From contig DVNJ01000003.1 in assembly GCA_018714485.1 (NCBI GenBank), positions 1-34,901 of the forward strand: DNA of 34,901 nt. Reading direction: 5' to 3'. Origin of the DNA: Candidatus Caccalectryoclostridium excrementigallinarum. Its GTDB lineage: Bacteria; Bacillota; Clostridia; Christensenellales; UBA3700. A model generated the notes under the pieces. It did not search any database. It was given only the letters and a program-made list of their open reading frames with translations, and was not told the DNA's origin. Shown in pieces: positions 1 through 7,588 of the stretch (the stretch's first letter is position 1; each line of letters opens with the position of its first letter). The translations under genes were made by a program, and so were the position numbers.

Positions 1-310
1 CGAATTGCGCGAGAGCGCGCTATGCTTTCCCGCGGAAATTCACCCCTTTCCGCCTGCGCTGCGCTCCGTGCAAGGCAGCCGCCTTGCTCAAAGTGCGCTC
101 ACCGAAAAGTGTGATTTTCGGTGGCAGGAATTAAACTTTATTTGGGTGCAGCGTCACGTTGCCGCATTTCACGTTTTTGCCAAGGCAAAAACATTTCACT
201 TTTGCGCGGAAGATACGCTCGCATATTGCTCGCTCTTATCCGCGCAAAAATTTCACGTCCGTAGCAAGGGCAAACAATTTCGCTTAATGATTATTGTGCC
301 CTTGCGCAGG
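1..310. repeat. Cluster of short hairpins, no gene
   Basis: No convincing coding region. The stretch is a chain of palindromes: 7-11/16-20, 70-76/81-87 (GCAAGGC/GCCTTGC), 100-108/115-123 (CACCGAAAA/TTTTCGGTG), 174-181/184-191, 200-210/239-249 and 264-278/293-305. The motif TTTCAC occurs at 167-172, 194-199 and 251-256, each time just before one of the last three hairpins. This could be a structured RNA, a degraded repeat family, or a remnant of a mobile element. The window edge may cut it. Confidence 0.55.
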
Positions 311-398
311 ACATCAGGGTAACAGCATCACGCTGCTTGCCGTATTGTAAATAGCTTTCTCTTGATCACCCCTCGCTCACGCATATCGTTCACACATA

Positions 399-562
399 TG
401 CCGGACAGGCGCTATTAAGGGTGCGTGGGAGAGCGATGCATTTGCGTGTGATTTTGGACAAAGGTGCCGCAGGCAATACTTGCTGTATTGTCAAGGCGCA
501 TTTGTTAAAAAGCGCGCGTAAAGGCGCGCTCCCCCATGCGCCCGTATAGCGCCTGTCCGGCA
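399..562. repeat. ~164-bp near-full-length palindromic element (MITE-like or structured RNA)
   Basis: The outer 17 bp are a perfect inverted repeat (399-415 and 546-562, core GCCGGACAGGCGCTAT). The arms continue to pair imperfectly all the way to a small central hairpin (CAATAC 474-479 / GTATTG 485-490). The whole element is therefore one long hairpin. Most transition differences between the arms would leave G-U pairs in plus-strand RNA. There is no ORF inside. It is either a MITE-like non-autonomous element or a structured RNA; nothing here identifies a parent transposase. Confidence 0.6.
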
Positions 563-567
563 ACTAC

Positions 568-598
568 AAAAAAAAACAGCCGCGGCTTTTGCCGCGAC
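568..598 (-). terminator. Rho-independent terminator of the 630-1850 lipoprotein gene
   Basis: On the minus strand a GC stem (581-586 with 591-596, loop of four) is followed by a run of about nine T (568-576). It lies about 30 bp past the stop codon. Confidence 0.85.
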
Positions 599-629
599 CG
601 TCTTTTTTCTTGTTACTGCGATCTTTTAA

Positions 630-1850
630 TTACGCAACGGTAAAGGTGCTGTTGACCACTACATTGCCGAGGCTGAGATAAGCTTCGCCGCCCGCGACCG
701 CATCGATGATGCTGCCGATAGGGAGCTCCACACCGAGCACTTCCAAGACCCTGGAAACTTCGTCGGTGATAGCCTTGACCTGATCCTTGTCGAGGACGAT
801 CCTGAAGTCATTGGTCTGCATGTTCAGCTTCGTGAAGATGCCGTCCGCGATGGTACCGCTCACGTTCATCTGCTTATCCTCGGTGATATTCTCGATCAGG
901 CTGGGAATAGCATCGCTGAAATCGGGAATGAGCGCTTTAAGAATGGTGCCGAGAGCAACATAGTTCTCGCCGCTGTCATCGAGAGGGATCAGATTATTCA
1001 TCGCCTCTTCGTCACTCAGCAAGCCGGAAACAAGGTCATTACCGGCTTCGCTGATGTTGTTCCAAACATTCATCAGGAAGTTGAGGTTGTCGAGCGCGGA
1101 GACGGAGTTCTTGTAAGAGCCTTCCGCCAAAGTGGCTTTCGAGCTGTCGCTGAAATCGAGCAACGTCTGATTGAGAAGCAGATCGTCGATAATGGCGTTC
1201 AGATCGAGCGTGTAATTCTCATCGAAGATCATGCCGATATAGTCGCCGATATCTCCGCCTTCGAGCAATCCGTTCAGTTCGGAAAGATTATAGCTGACAT
1301 CGGTGACGCGCTGCCCATCTATCATAAAGGCGATCTCCCAAGCCTCATCGGTGATATTTTTATCGGTCAATGCGGGGATCGCGGACTTAAGACCGGTCAC
1401 GCTCATATTTCTGACGCCGATAGTCTTATCTTTGCTGCCGTAATTATAGTAAGCCTGACCCTTGAATTCGAGACCGGTAAGCTTGTCGAAATTGACATAG
1501 CTGCCGATCAAACCGTCGACAACGCTCTCAAGACTGCCGAAATCGTAATCAATATCGGTGGGCTTTGCCGTGATATCGATGGTCAAAACGCCGTCTTTCC
1601 AAGTGCGCACGAGATCTATCTGCGCGCTCGCGGTGATGGACATTGCGCCGTCACCGAGGGAAAGCTCCGCATTCTGGATCTGGATGGAAGTGGTCGCCGT
1701 CTTATTGTTTATCTTCGCCCAGTTGGTTTCTGTGGTCGCCTGAGCCGTTTCGACGGGAACTTCTTCCTTACAACCGGCAAGGCAGACAACGGAGATTATG
1801 CACACGAGCAGCGCTATGACCGCAAGTGTAATGCCTATCTTCTTTTTCAT
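630..1850 (-). CDS. Predicted lipoprotein of unknown function
   Basis: This 406-aa protein begins with a lipoprotein signal peptide: KKK, a hydrophobic stretch, then lipobox LAGC with Cys27. It should be lipidated and anchored outside the membrane. The mature part is acidic, rich in Asp, Leu and Ser, and has no cysteine after position 27. Alternating short strands and helices suggest a single globular fold, but I recognise no family or catalytic motif. The start is well supported by an AGGAGG ribosome site just upstream and an excellent promoter at 1886-1914. It is a single-gene transcript with its own terminator. Function is not assigned; a cell-surface or ligand-binding role is only a guess from its location. 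Confidence 0.85.
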   Translation of the reverse strand: MKKKIGITLAVIALLVCIISVVCLAGCKEEVPVETAQATTETNWAKINNKTATTSIQIQNAELSLGDGAMSITASAQIDLVRTWKDGVLTIDITAKPTDIDYDFGSLESVVDGLIGSYVNFDKLTGLEFKGQAYYNYGSKDKTIGVRNMSVTGLKSAIPALTDKNITDEAWEIAFMIDGQRVTDVSYNLSELNGLLEGGDIGDYIGMIFDENYTLDLNAIIDDLLLNQTLLDFSDSSKATLAEGSYKNSVSALDNLNFLMNVWNNISEAGNDLVSGLLSDEEAMNNLIPLDDSGENYVALGTILKALIPDFSDAIPSLIENITEDKQMNVSGTIADGIFTKLNMQTNDFRIVLDKDQVKAITDEVSRVLEVLGVELPIGSIIDAVAGGEAYLSLGNVVVNSTFTVA

Positions 1851-1885
1851 AGTCTTCCTCCTGAAGATTTTTATTTGATACGGAT

Positions 1886-1914
1886 ATTATACTATACCCG
1901 TATAAAACTGTCAA
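1886..1914 (-). promoter_or_regulatory. Promoter of the 630-1850 gene with overlapping inverted repeat
   Basis: The minus strand has TTGACA (1914-1909), a 17-bp spacer and TATAAT (1891-1886). An inverted repeat ATACGG-N14-CCGTAT (1878-1883 / 1898-1903) spans the -10 box and could be an operator. The neighbouring XRE regulator is a natural candidate to bind it (inference). Confidence 0.85.
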
Positions 1915-1928
1915 GGATTTTCGCCGTT

Positions 1929-2132
1929 TTACCTGTCCGTCACGCCGAGCATATAGTCCGTGCTCTTGTTGAACAGTTTCGCCAGGTCGATGAGCGTCTG
2001 ATAATCGGGCTCTTTAAGCCCCCTTTCCCAATTACTCACCGACACCTGGGACACATTCATATATTTTGCTATGTATGTTTGATTATAACCGTTCAGGATC
2101 CTCTCCTGACGCAGTCTTTCGGCAAATTTCAT
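1929..2132 (-). CDS. XRE-family helix-turn-helix transcriptional regulator
   Basis: This 67-aa protein is essentially one HTH_3 (Cro/CI) domain. The helix-turn-helix spans roughly residues 15-38 (QTYIAKYMNVSQVSVSNWER), followed by the family ending LAKLFNKSTDYMLG. There is no effector domain, so it probably acts as a simple dimeric DNA-binding repressor. A GGGAGG ribosome site precedes the ATG. It lies 18 bp after the HD-domain gene in the same direction and is probably co-transcribed from that gene's promoter. Its stop codon is only about 14 bp from the next promoter's -35 box, whose -10 carries an inverted repeat. It may regulate that promoter or its own (inference). Confidence 0.9.
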   Translation of the reverse strand: MKFAERLRQERILNGYNQTYIAKYMNVSQVSVSNWERGLKEPDYQTLIDLAKLFNKSTDYMLGVTDR

Positions 2133-2150
2133 CTTTCCCTCCCATTTGCT

Positions 2151-2756
2151 CTATTTTTCCACATGCTCGTCCAAATAAGTGGCGGTCATGTCGGCGATAT
2201 GCAAAAACATCGCCAAAGGATAACGGTAATAAGCCTCGCTTATCGAATAATCGCCCGCCTTGACCCTGTTGTCAAAGCCGCCCATATGCCAATTTATCGC
2301 CATCGCTTCCGCGCGCGTCAGGCGCATATAACCGTTTATTATATAGACCGACTTCTCCCCGTGCCCGTAAGGCAGAGAATCGCTGATACCGTAAAAGGGC
2401 ACCGACTGCCACTCCCCGTTCTTTTTGACGTTGCGCATCTGCACCGTGTAAAAATCCACCTTGCAAAGATCGTGGAGCAAGCCGCAGATCGCCACGGATT
2501 CTTCCGAGACGGTGTCTTCGGCGATGTCGCCCGCCTGCTTATGCATGTCGACGAGCGCTTTCAGGCGGCGGTAAACGTTGATACTGTGCGCGCAAAGCCC
2601 GCCTTCGAAGTTGCTGTGAAAGCGCGAACTTGCGGGAGCGGTGAAAAAATCCGTTCCGCAAAGATATTTGAGCAAGTCGCTCGCCCCCTCGCGCCGAATT
2701 TTTTCATTGAACAGCTCGAGGAATATCTTTTTGTTTTGCTCCGTCTGCGATTCCAT
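2151..2756 (-). CDS. HD-domain phosphohydrolase-like protein
   Basis: This 201-aa protein has the HD-superfamily metal-binding pattern: His57 (in LCAHSINV), the His95-Asp96 pair (GLLHDLCKVD), His132 (GHGEKS), His157 (NWHMGG) and Asp189 (HIADM). This resembles small hydrolase or 3'-5' exonuclease-type HD proteins found in Clostridia and phages; the substrate is not known. It is probably cytoplasmic, with no signal or membrane segment. It is the first gene of a two-gene unit with the XRE regulator. The -10 box ends only 8 nt before the ATG and there is no ribosome-binding site, so the mRNA is predicted to be leaderless or nearly so. Confidence 0.85.
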   Translation of the reverse strand: MESQTEQNKKIFLELFNEKIRREGASDLLKYLCGTDFFTAPASSRFHSNFEGGLCAHSINVYRRLKALVDMHKQAGDIAEDTVSEESVAICGLLHDLCKVDFYTVQMRNVKKNGEWQSVPFYGISDSLPYGHGEKSVYIINGYMRLTRAEAMAINWHMGGFDNRVKAGDYSISEAYYRYPLAMFLHIADMTATYLDEHVEK

Positions 2757-2764
2757 ACAAGTAG

Positions 2765-2793
2765 ATTGTATATCAAGAAAAAAAATTTGTCAA
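2765..2793 (-). promoter_or_regulatory. Promoter of the HD-XRE unit (predicts a leaderless mRNA)
   Basis: The minus strand has TTGACA (2793-2788), a 17-bp spacer and TACAAT (2770-2765). Only the eight bases CTACTTGT separate the -10 box from the ATG. Confidence 0.8.
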
Positions 2794-2874
2794 TAATATT
2801 TTTTTTACATTTTAACATATAATAGGATTTTTTGCCTTTGGCGTTCGCCTGCGCCCCGAAAAACGAGCAAAGCG

Positions 2875-2903
2875 TTTACTTCTTTATGCGTTTGTGCTAA
2901 AAT
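2875..2903 (+). promoter_or_regulatory. Promoter of the DUF815 ATPase gene
   Basis: TTTACT (2875-2880), a 17-bp spacer and TAAAAT (2898-2903). A hairpin (CGGACC 2912-2917 / GGTCCG 2934-2939) sits in the leader just before the ribosome site GGGGAGG. Confidence 0.65.
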
Positions 2904-2951
2904 TTCTTAGACGGACCTCTTTTGCCAAGGCAGGGTCCGGGGAGGTTTTTT

Positions 2952-4151
2952 ATGACTGCGGAATTTTATCTGCTCGATCTAAGCGGCGATAAGCTCCTTG
3001 AAAGCTGCCTTGCCGCCGAACGCACGGCGGCGAAGAAGCTCATCTCTTTCGCCGCGAGATTCAACCTGCACGGCGACATCTTCAAGGCATATCTTTCCTA
3101 TCTTCTCATTCGAGAAGAAAATCCTTACGCGCTTCAATGCGAGCGCGGGAAAGTCCCTCACCGCAGCCTCGAAGAGACGGCGCTCAAAGACGCGGAAAAG
3201 CTCTTTTCCCTCTTTAACGATCCTTCCGTTTGCGCGCGCCTGCTGCCCGAGCTTTCTTGCTGGAAGGGCGAGTCTCAGACGGATAAATATTACGCCGAGG
3301 CGGGCGAAGTCATCGCCTCTTTCACCAAAAAACTCTCCGCCGCGAAAGATCCCGAAAGCTTCCTGCGCGCATGCAGGCAGCATTATCTCTCGCACGGCGC
3401 GGGCGAATGCGCGCTCGATCACGCCTTCCGCCTCAAAGAAGATTCGAGCGACATCGAACCGATAATCCTCGGCGAGATGAAGCGCATGTCCGATCTTGTC
3501 GGGCTTGAGATGCAAAAAGAAGCGCTCATGGGCAACACGCGCGCCTTTGTCGAAGGCAAGGGCGGCGTCAACGTCCTGCTCTACGGCGACGGCGGCACGG
3601 GCAAGACCACGAGCGTCAAGGCGCTTTTGTCCGAGTTTTCGGGAAAGCGGCTGAAAATGATCGAGATATATAAGCATCAATTCAAATATCTCAACGCGCT
3701 CATCAGCCGCATCAAGCACCGCGGCTACAAATATATCCTCTTTTTGGACGATCTGTCCTTTGAAGACAGCGAAGTGGAATATAAATATTTGAAGACGATA
3801 ATCGAAGGCGGGCTCGAACCGCGCCCCGACAACGTCCTCATCTACGCCACTTCCAACCGCCGCCATCTCATACGCGAGAGTTGGAAAGACCGCGAAGAGA
3901 GCGACGACATGCACGCGGGCGACACGGTCGAAGAAAAACTTTCGCTCGTCAAGCGCTTCGGACTGACCCTTTATTATCCCTCGCCCGATCAAAAGGAATA
4001 TCTCAACATCGTGCGCACTCTCGCCGAGCGCGAAGGGATAAAGCCGAGCGACGCGCTCGAACAGGCGGCTCTCGTCTGGCAGCGGCGCGAAGGAGGCATG
4101 TCGGGCAGAACGGCGGAACAGTTTTTGATCGGCGAAAAGCAAAAGCGCTGA
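2952..4151 (+). CDS. DUF815-family AAA+ ATPase
   Basis: This 399-aa predicted AAA+ ATPase has an N-terminal helical region (1-180) followed by the ATPase core: Walker A GDGGTGKT (212-219), Walker B ILFLDDLSF (262-270) and a sensor-1-like ATSNRRH (299-305). The NVLLYGDGG lead-in and the YATSNRRHLIRES stretch are typical of DUF815. The biochemical role of this family is not established. An in-frame ATG ten codons upstream lacks a ribosome site, whereas GGGGAGG sits seven bases before the chosen ATG. The stop codon directly abuts the stop of the opposing phosphopantetheinyl transferase gene (TGATCA at 4149-4154), with no terminator between them. Confidence 0.9.
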   Translation: MTAEFYLLDLSGDKLLESCLAAERTAAKKLISFAARFNLHGDIFKAYLSYLLIREENPYALQCERGKVPHRSLEETALKDAEKLFSLFNDPSVCARLLPELSCWKGESQTDKYYAEAGEVIASFTKKLSAAKDPESFLRACRQHYLSHGAGECALDHAFRLKEDSSDIEPIILGEMKRMSDLVGLEMQKEALMGNTRAFVEGKGGVNVLLYGDGGTGKTTSVKALLSEFSGKRLKMIEIYKHQFKYLNALISRIKHRGYKYILFLDDLSFEDSEVEYKYLKTIIEGGLEPRPDNVLIYATSNRRHLIRESWKDREESDDMHAGDTVEEKLSLVKRFGLTLYYPSPDQKEYLNIVRTLAEREGIKPSDALEQAALVWQRREGGMSGRTAEQFLIGEKQKR

Positions 4152-4559
4152 TCAAAGCCGCCCTTCGGGGCGCAGCACGCAGACGCTCACCGCCAAGCCG
4201 TCAATTTCCTCTTCGGCGACTATGCCTCGCGGCGTTAAATTTTTCACGTCGTGCGGCGTAATCCCCCTGCCCAGCGCCTTACAGTAAGCTTCCAGCCGCG
4301 TCCAGGCGAAAATGTCTTTAAGCGGCGCGGGCGGCACTCTGTCCGTCTTCTCCGCGTCCACGCCTATCTCCCCCTCTCCTTTGAGCACGGCGAGCAGCGT
4401 CACGCCGCAGGTGTCGGAGAGAGATATCTTCGCGCCCTCAACGCGCGGCTTTCCCGACCGCTCGTGAAAAAGCTCAGCGCCGAGATACTTCTCCACCATC
4501 CGAGCGGAAGAAAGACCTTTTTCCGCAAAGAGCACAAAATCGTCAAACTCCCTCTTCAT
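4152..4559 (-). CDS. Short Sfp-type 4'-phosphopantetheinyl transferase
   Basis: This enzyme class moves the 4'-phosphopantetheine arm of CoA onto a serine of carrier proteins. The 135-aa protein carries the two defining motifs: GVDAE (66-70, metal-binding Asp68 and Glu70) and WTRLEAYCK (86-94). It is much shorter than Sfp (about 220 aa), so the first pseudo-repeat is largely missing. At the usual CoA-contacting Ser-His position it has Ser48-Asp49. The ATG overlaps the malQ stop by one base (TGATG), implying translational coupling. A longer frame opening upstream would run deep into malQ and is not credible. The acyl carrier protein at 10525-10767 is a plausible substrate (inference). Confidence 0.8.
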   Translation of the reverse strand: MKREFDDFVLFAEKGLSSARMVEKYLGAELFHERSGKPRVEGAKISLSDTCGVTLLAVLKGEGEIGVDAEKTDRVPPAPLKDIFAWTRLEAYCKALGRGITPHDVKNLTPRGIVAEEEIDGLAVSVCVLRPEGRL

Positions 4560-6064
4560 CAGCTCCTGTTCCTGCCGTAAAGGCTGTTGACCTCGTTGAA
4601 GAAGGCGCAGTCCACGCCGTCGAGGTTTTCGTAAGTGGCGCGGTAACGCCAATTCCCTTCCGCGACGCCGGGCGTGTTCATGCGGCAGTCGGCGCCGAAG
4701 CCGCACATATCCTGAAAGGGCACGATCGCCAAAACGCAGCTGCTCTCGGCGAGCTTGCGGTAAAAAGCGCGCGTGGACTTACAACCGTAGCCGCCGTTGC
4801 CCCAGCCGAAATTTTCGCAGCGGATATAGCGCAGCACATAATCGAGAATGTTGCCCGGCAGCTGTTGCAGCCAGCCCAAAGTCGTGTTGTTGTCATGAGT
4901 GGCGGTATAGCCGACGCAATAGGTGTCGAAATTATGCGGCAGATGTATGCTGTCCCCGTCCTCGAAGCCGAACTGCATGACGCGCATACCGGGAAGGGCG
5001 CTCTTTTCGAGCAGCTCGCGCACCTCGTCGTCGATGATCCCTAAATCCTCGGCGATAAAGCGCGCGGAAGGCATCGCGGCAAAGACCTTTTTCAAAAAGT
5101 CAAGCCCGAGCCCTTTTTCCCATTTCCCCTCTTTCGCCGTTTTTGCGTCCGCGGGCACGCTCCAAAAGCGGCTGAACGCGCGGAAATGATCTATGCGCAA
5201 CACGTCATACCAGCTCATGGCGCGTTCGAGGCGCTCCAGCCACCACTTATAACCCGTTTTTTTCAGATAGGCGACGTCATAGAGGGGATTGCCCCAAAGC
5301 TGACCGTCCTCACTGAAATAATCGGGCGGGACGCCCGCGACGGCGGCGGGGTTGAGATCCTTGTCCAGCAAAAAGATGCGCGAGTTAGCCCAAACGTCCG
5401 CGCTGTCGCGGCTGACATACATGGGCATGTCCCCGATGACCGAGATCCCGCGCCCCGAAAGCGCCGCGCGCACCTGCGCCCACTGCCTGTCAAAGACAAA
5501 CTGCTCAAAGCAATAATAGGCGTATTCCTCGCCCGCGCGCACTTCGTCGAGCGCCTTTTGATCGCGCAGGCGGTATTTATCCTCCCAGCGCCACCAGGGC
5601 AGCCCGTCCATCATGTCCTTTATCGCCATGAACGCCGCGTAATCGTCCAACCAGGCGCGGTTTTCCTCTTTATATTTTTCTATCTCTTTTTCTTCGTACG
5701 CGCCTGACTCGAAAGCCTTTCTCAGCACGGCGCGCTTGGACGAACGACAGAAGGCATAATCGGTGACGTAAGGCTCGCCCGCATATTCCGCGGCGCGCAC
5801 GTCCGCCTCCGTGAGCGCGCCGTCGGCGCGCAGCTTTTCCGGATCGACATAGAGATAATTGCCCGCAAAAGCGGAAGTGCCCGAATAGGGCGAATCGCCC
5901 AAGCCTATCGTATTTAAGGGCAGTATCTGCCAATAGTGGAAGCCGCCGCGCAGCAGAAAATCGCTCAACTCGTCCGTCTCCCGTCCGAAACCGCCTATCC
6001 CGAAAGAGGAAGGCAGCGAAGATACGTTGAGCAGCACGCCCGCGGATCTTGTGAATTTTTTCAT
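4559..6064 (-). CDS. malQ: 4-alpha-glucanotransferase (amylomaltase, GH77)
   Basis: MalQ transfers alpha-1,4-glucan segments between maltodextrins and releases glucose, in cytoplasmic maltodextrin or glycogen metabolism. The 501-aa length matches bacterial MalQ. Family blocks are intact: YWQILPLNTIGLGDSPYSG near 44-62, VIGDMPMYVS (209-218), the nucleophile Asp292 in LRIDHFR, the acid/base Glu339 in FIAEDLG and Asp391 in TATHDNNT. There is no signal peptide. It has a GAGGGG ribosome site and its own promoter (6107-6135), and heads a two-gene unit with the phosphopantetheinyl transferase. The GPH symporters elsewhere in the window could supply sugars, but no maltose cluster is present. Confidence 0.97.
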   Translation of the reverse strand: MKKFTRSAGVLLNVSSLPSSFGIGGFGRETDELSDFLLRGGFHYWQILPLNTIGLGDSPYSGTSAFAGNYLYVDPEKLRADGALTEADVRAAEYAGEPYVTDYAFCRSSKRAVLRKAFESGAYEEKEIEKYKEENRAWLDDYAAFMAIKDMMDGLPWWRWEDKYRLRDQKALDEVRAGEEYAYYCFEQFVFDRQWAQVRAALSGRGISVIGDMPMYVSRDSADVWANSRIFLLDKDLNPAAVAGVPPDYFSEDGQLWGNPLYDVAYLKKTGYKWWLERLERAMSWYDVLRIDHFRAFSRFWSVPADAKTAKEGKWEKGLGLDFLKKVFAAMPSARFIAEDLGIIDDEVRELLEKSALPGMRVMQFGFEDGDSIHLPHNFDTYCVGYTATHDNNTTLGWLQQLPGNILDYVLRYIRCENFGWGNGGYGCKSTRAFYRKLAESSCVLAIVPFQDMCGFGADCRMNTPGVAEGNWRYRATYENLDGVDCAFFNEVNSLYGRNRS

Positions 6065-6106
6065 ATTTTCCCCTCGATTAAAATTCCTTGAAACAAGGTT
6101 ACCTAT

Positions 6107-6135
6107 ATTTTAACATACGCGCGCGCGAATTTCAA
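6107..6135 (-). promoter_or_regulatory. malQ promoter
   Basis: The minus strand has TTGAAA (6135-6130), a 17-bp spacer and TAAAAT (6112-6107). The leader contains a small CCTTG/CAAGG hairpin before the ribosome site. Confidence 0.8.
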
Positions 6136-6181
6136 GCCCCAATTTTTTCGCGGCGAGAGCAAAAAAGTCCTTATCCGCGGT

Positions 6182-6211
6182 AAAAAAGCTCCGCCGCGGC
6201 GGAGCCTTTTT
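6182..6211 (-). terminator. Terminator of the WG-repeat lipoprotein operon
   Basis: A perfect stem (GCTCCGCCG / CGGCGGAGC, 6188-6205) is followed on the minus strand by six T. A T run on the plus side could make it bidirectional. Confidence 0.85.
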
Positions 6212-6231
6212 ACTATTCCCGTTTGTCCTCT

Positions 6232-7569
6232 TTATGCGACGAAGATAACTTCCGTGATCTCCTTGTCGAAGCCGAAAAGCTGCTTTCCGTCCGCCTTATA
6301 GAGCGCGACATAGCCGTAAGCGTTTTTCACGGTGAAATAAGCCGAATCGCCCGTTATCTCATCGATGCTCTCGCCGACTTTTTCCGCATAGACCGCCTTT
6401 TTGTCCTTTTTCAGGCTCGTCAAGCCGTCTTTCGAGACGGCGAACATGCCGCCGGACAAGACCTTTTCAAGCTCCTCGCCCTCTGCGAGCGTCAGCAAGG
6501 GAGCGCTCTCGCCGAAGGCGAAAACTTCATTTCCGAGCGCGACGTAAAGCCCGTAGTCATAGGTGCGGTAAAATTTCGCGTTCTGTCCCAAGACGCTCGT
6601 CTTGCCGCTCACGCAGTCGACATAAGTGCGGGTCGTGAAAATTTCGCCCGTCTGCTCGTTTTGCTCGTTCTCTTCCACATAGAAAAGCCCCCGGACATAG
6701 TCCGCTTCGGGCTCGCTTTCGCTTTCGAGAATGAGCGTTCCGTCCGCCTTTTTGAGCGCATAACTCACCGCGCCGCTCTCTTTGGAAGTGATCTTCTCGA
6801 CATAGACGTTTTTGATGCCCGTGACGAGCGAGCTCACCGAAGCGTCGAGATCGACGTTAAGAGCGGGTATTTTTATGCGCTCGCCCGAGGCTCCCGCGTC
6901 GCTCTCGGCATAATATCTGTAATAAACCAGATCGCCGATATTGTTCATGACGATCATCCTCACGTCTTTTTCCAGCAGCGCGCCGTCCGCGGCAAAGACG
7001 TCGGCGACATATCCTGCGTCCGTGATCTTGCTCATCACGACGGCGTTCGAGCCGCCGCTGTATGTATCATAGGCGACGGGGCAAAGCTCGGCGCAGGCGG
7101 CGTCGAACAAGCCCACCTTTCCGCCCAATTTAGCCAAGATCATCTCCCCTTTGACAAAGTAAAGGTCGTCATAGAGCGGCGCTATCTTCCATTCACCCGA
7201 CGAGGTGTCGAGAGCGCCGTAAAGCCCGGTATGTTTGTCCCTGACTATCATGAGCGTCCTCTCCTTATTCACGCCGTCAAGCCCCGCTATCTCTATCCCC
7301 GCGTCTTCGCCGTCCGTGCCGATGAGGAAGGTCCTGCCGCCCATGGAAACCGCGGCATAGGCGCCGTAAAAGGGAGTTACGGAGTCATATTTGCAGTCGA
7401 TGACTATCTCGCCGCTCTCGTCGGCAAAGCCCCACAAGCCGTCCTTTTTCACAGCTATCATTCCCTGCGAAAACGCCGAATCCGTCGTCTCCGCGCAGCC
7501 CGCGAGCAGGGACAGCGCAAGTATCGCGCAAAGGGCGAGAGCTATTATCAAAACTGTCTTTCTTTTCAT
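6232..7569 (-). CDS. WG-repeat lipoprotein (third of three tandem paralogues)
   Basis: This 445-aa protein has a lipoprotein signal peptide with lipobox LAGC (Cys25). The mature part has WG (beta-propeller-like) repeats: KDGLWGFADESGEIVI followed by a YDSV element near the start, GLYGALDTSSGEWKIAP and KVGLFDAA in the middle, and AYGYVALYKADGKQL at the end. WG repeats often serve as ligand-binding or structural surface modules; the ligand is not predictable. The gene starts 19 bp after the preceding paralogue, with a GAGAGG ribosome site, and is followed by a strong terminator, so it closes a three-gene operon. Confidence 0.88.
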   Translation of the reverse strand: MKRKTVLIIALALCAILALSLLAGCAETTDSAFSQGMIAVKKDGLWGFADESGEIVIDCKYDSVTPFYGAYAAVSMGGRTFLIGTDGEDAGIEIAGLDGVNKERTLMIVRDKHTGLYGALDTSSGEWKIAPLYDDLYFVKGEMILAKLGGKVGLFDAACAELCPVAYDTYSGGSNAVVMSKITDAGYVADVFAADGALLEKDVRMIVMNNIGDLVYYRYYAESDAGASGERIKIPALNVDLDASVSSLVTGIKNVYVEKITSKESGAVSYALKKADGTLILESESEPEADYVRGLFYVEENEQNEQTGEIFTTRTYVDCVSGKTSVLGQNAKFYRTYDYGLYVALGNEVFAFGESAPLLTLAEGEELEKVLSGGMFAVSKDGLTSLKKDKKAVYAEKVGESIDEITGDSAYFTVKNAYGYVALYKADGKQLFGFDKEITEVIFVA

Positions 7570-7588
7570 ATTTTCCTCTCCTTGATCG

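Noticed and set aside
1..310. CRISPR array
   Set aside because: The repeats are palindromes of different sequence with uneven spacing; there is no constant repeat unit with unique spacers and no cas gene.
5..322. 105-aa open frame at the left edge
   Set aside because: It runs through a chain of hairpins, has no ribosome site and an implausible composition.
2912..2939. Riboswitch or attenuator before the DUF815 gene
   Set aside because: Only one simple hairpin is present, with no alternative pairing, T run or recognisable aptamer.
2979..4142. 387-aa open frame on the minus strand
   Set aside because: Antisense to the DUF815 ATPase, which shows intact Walker motifs.
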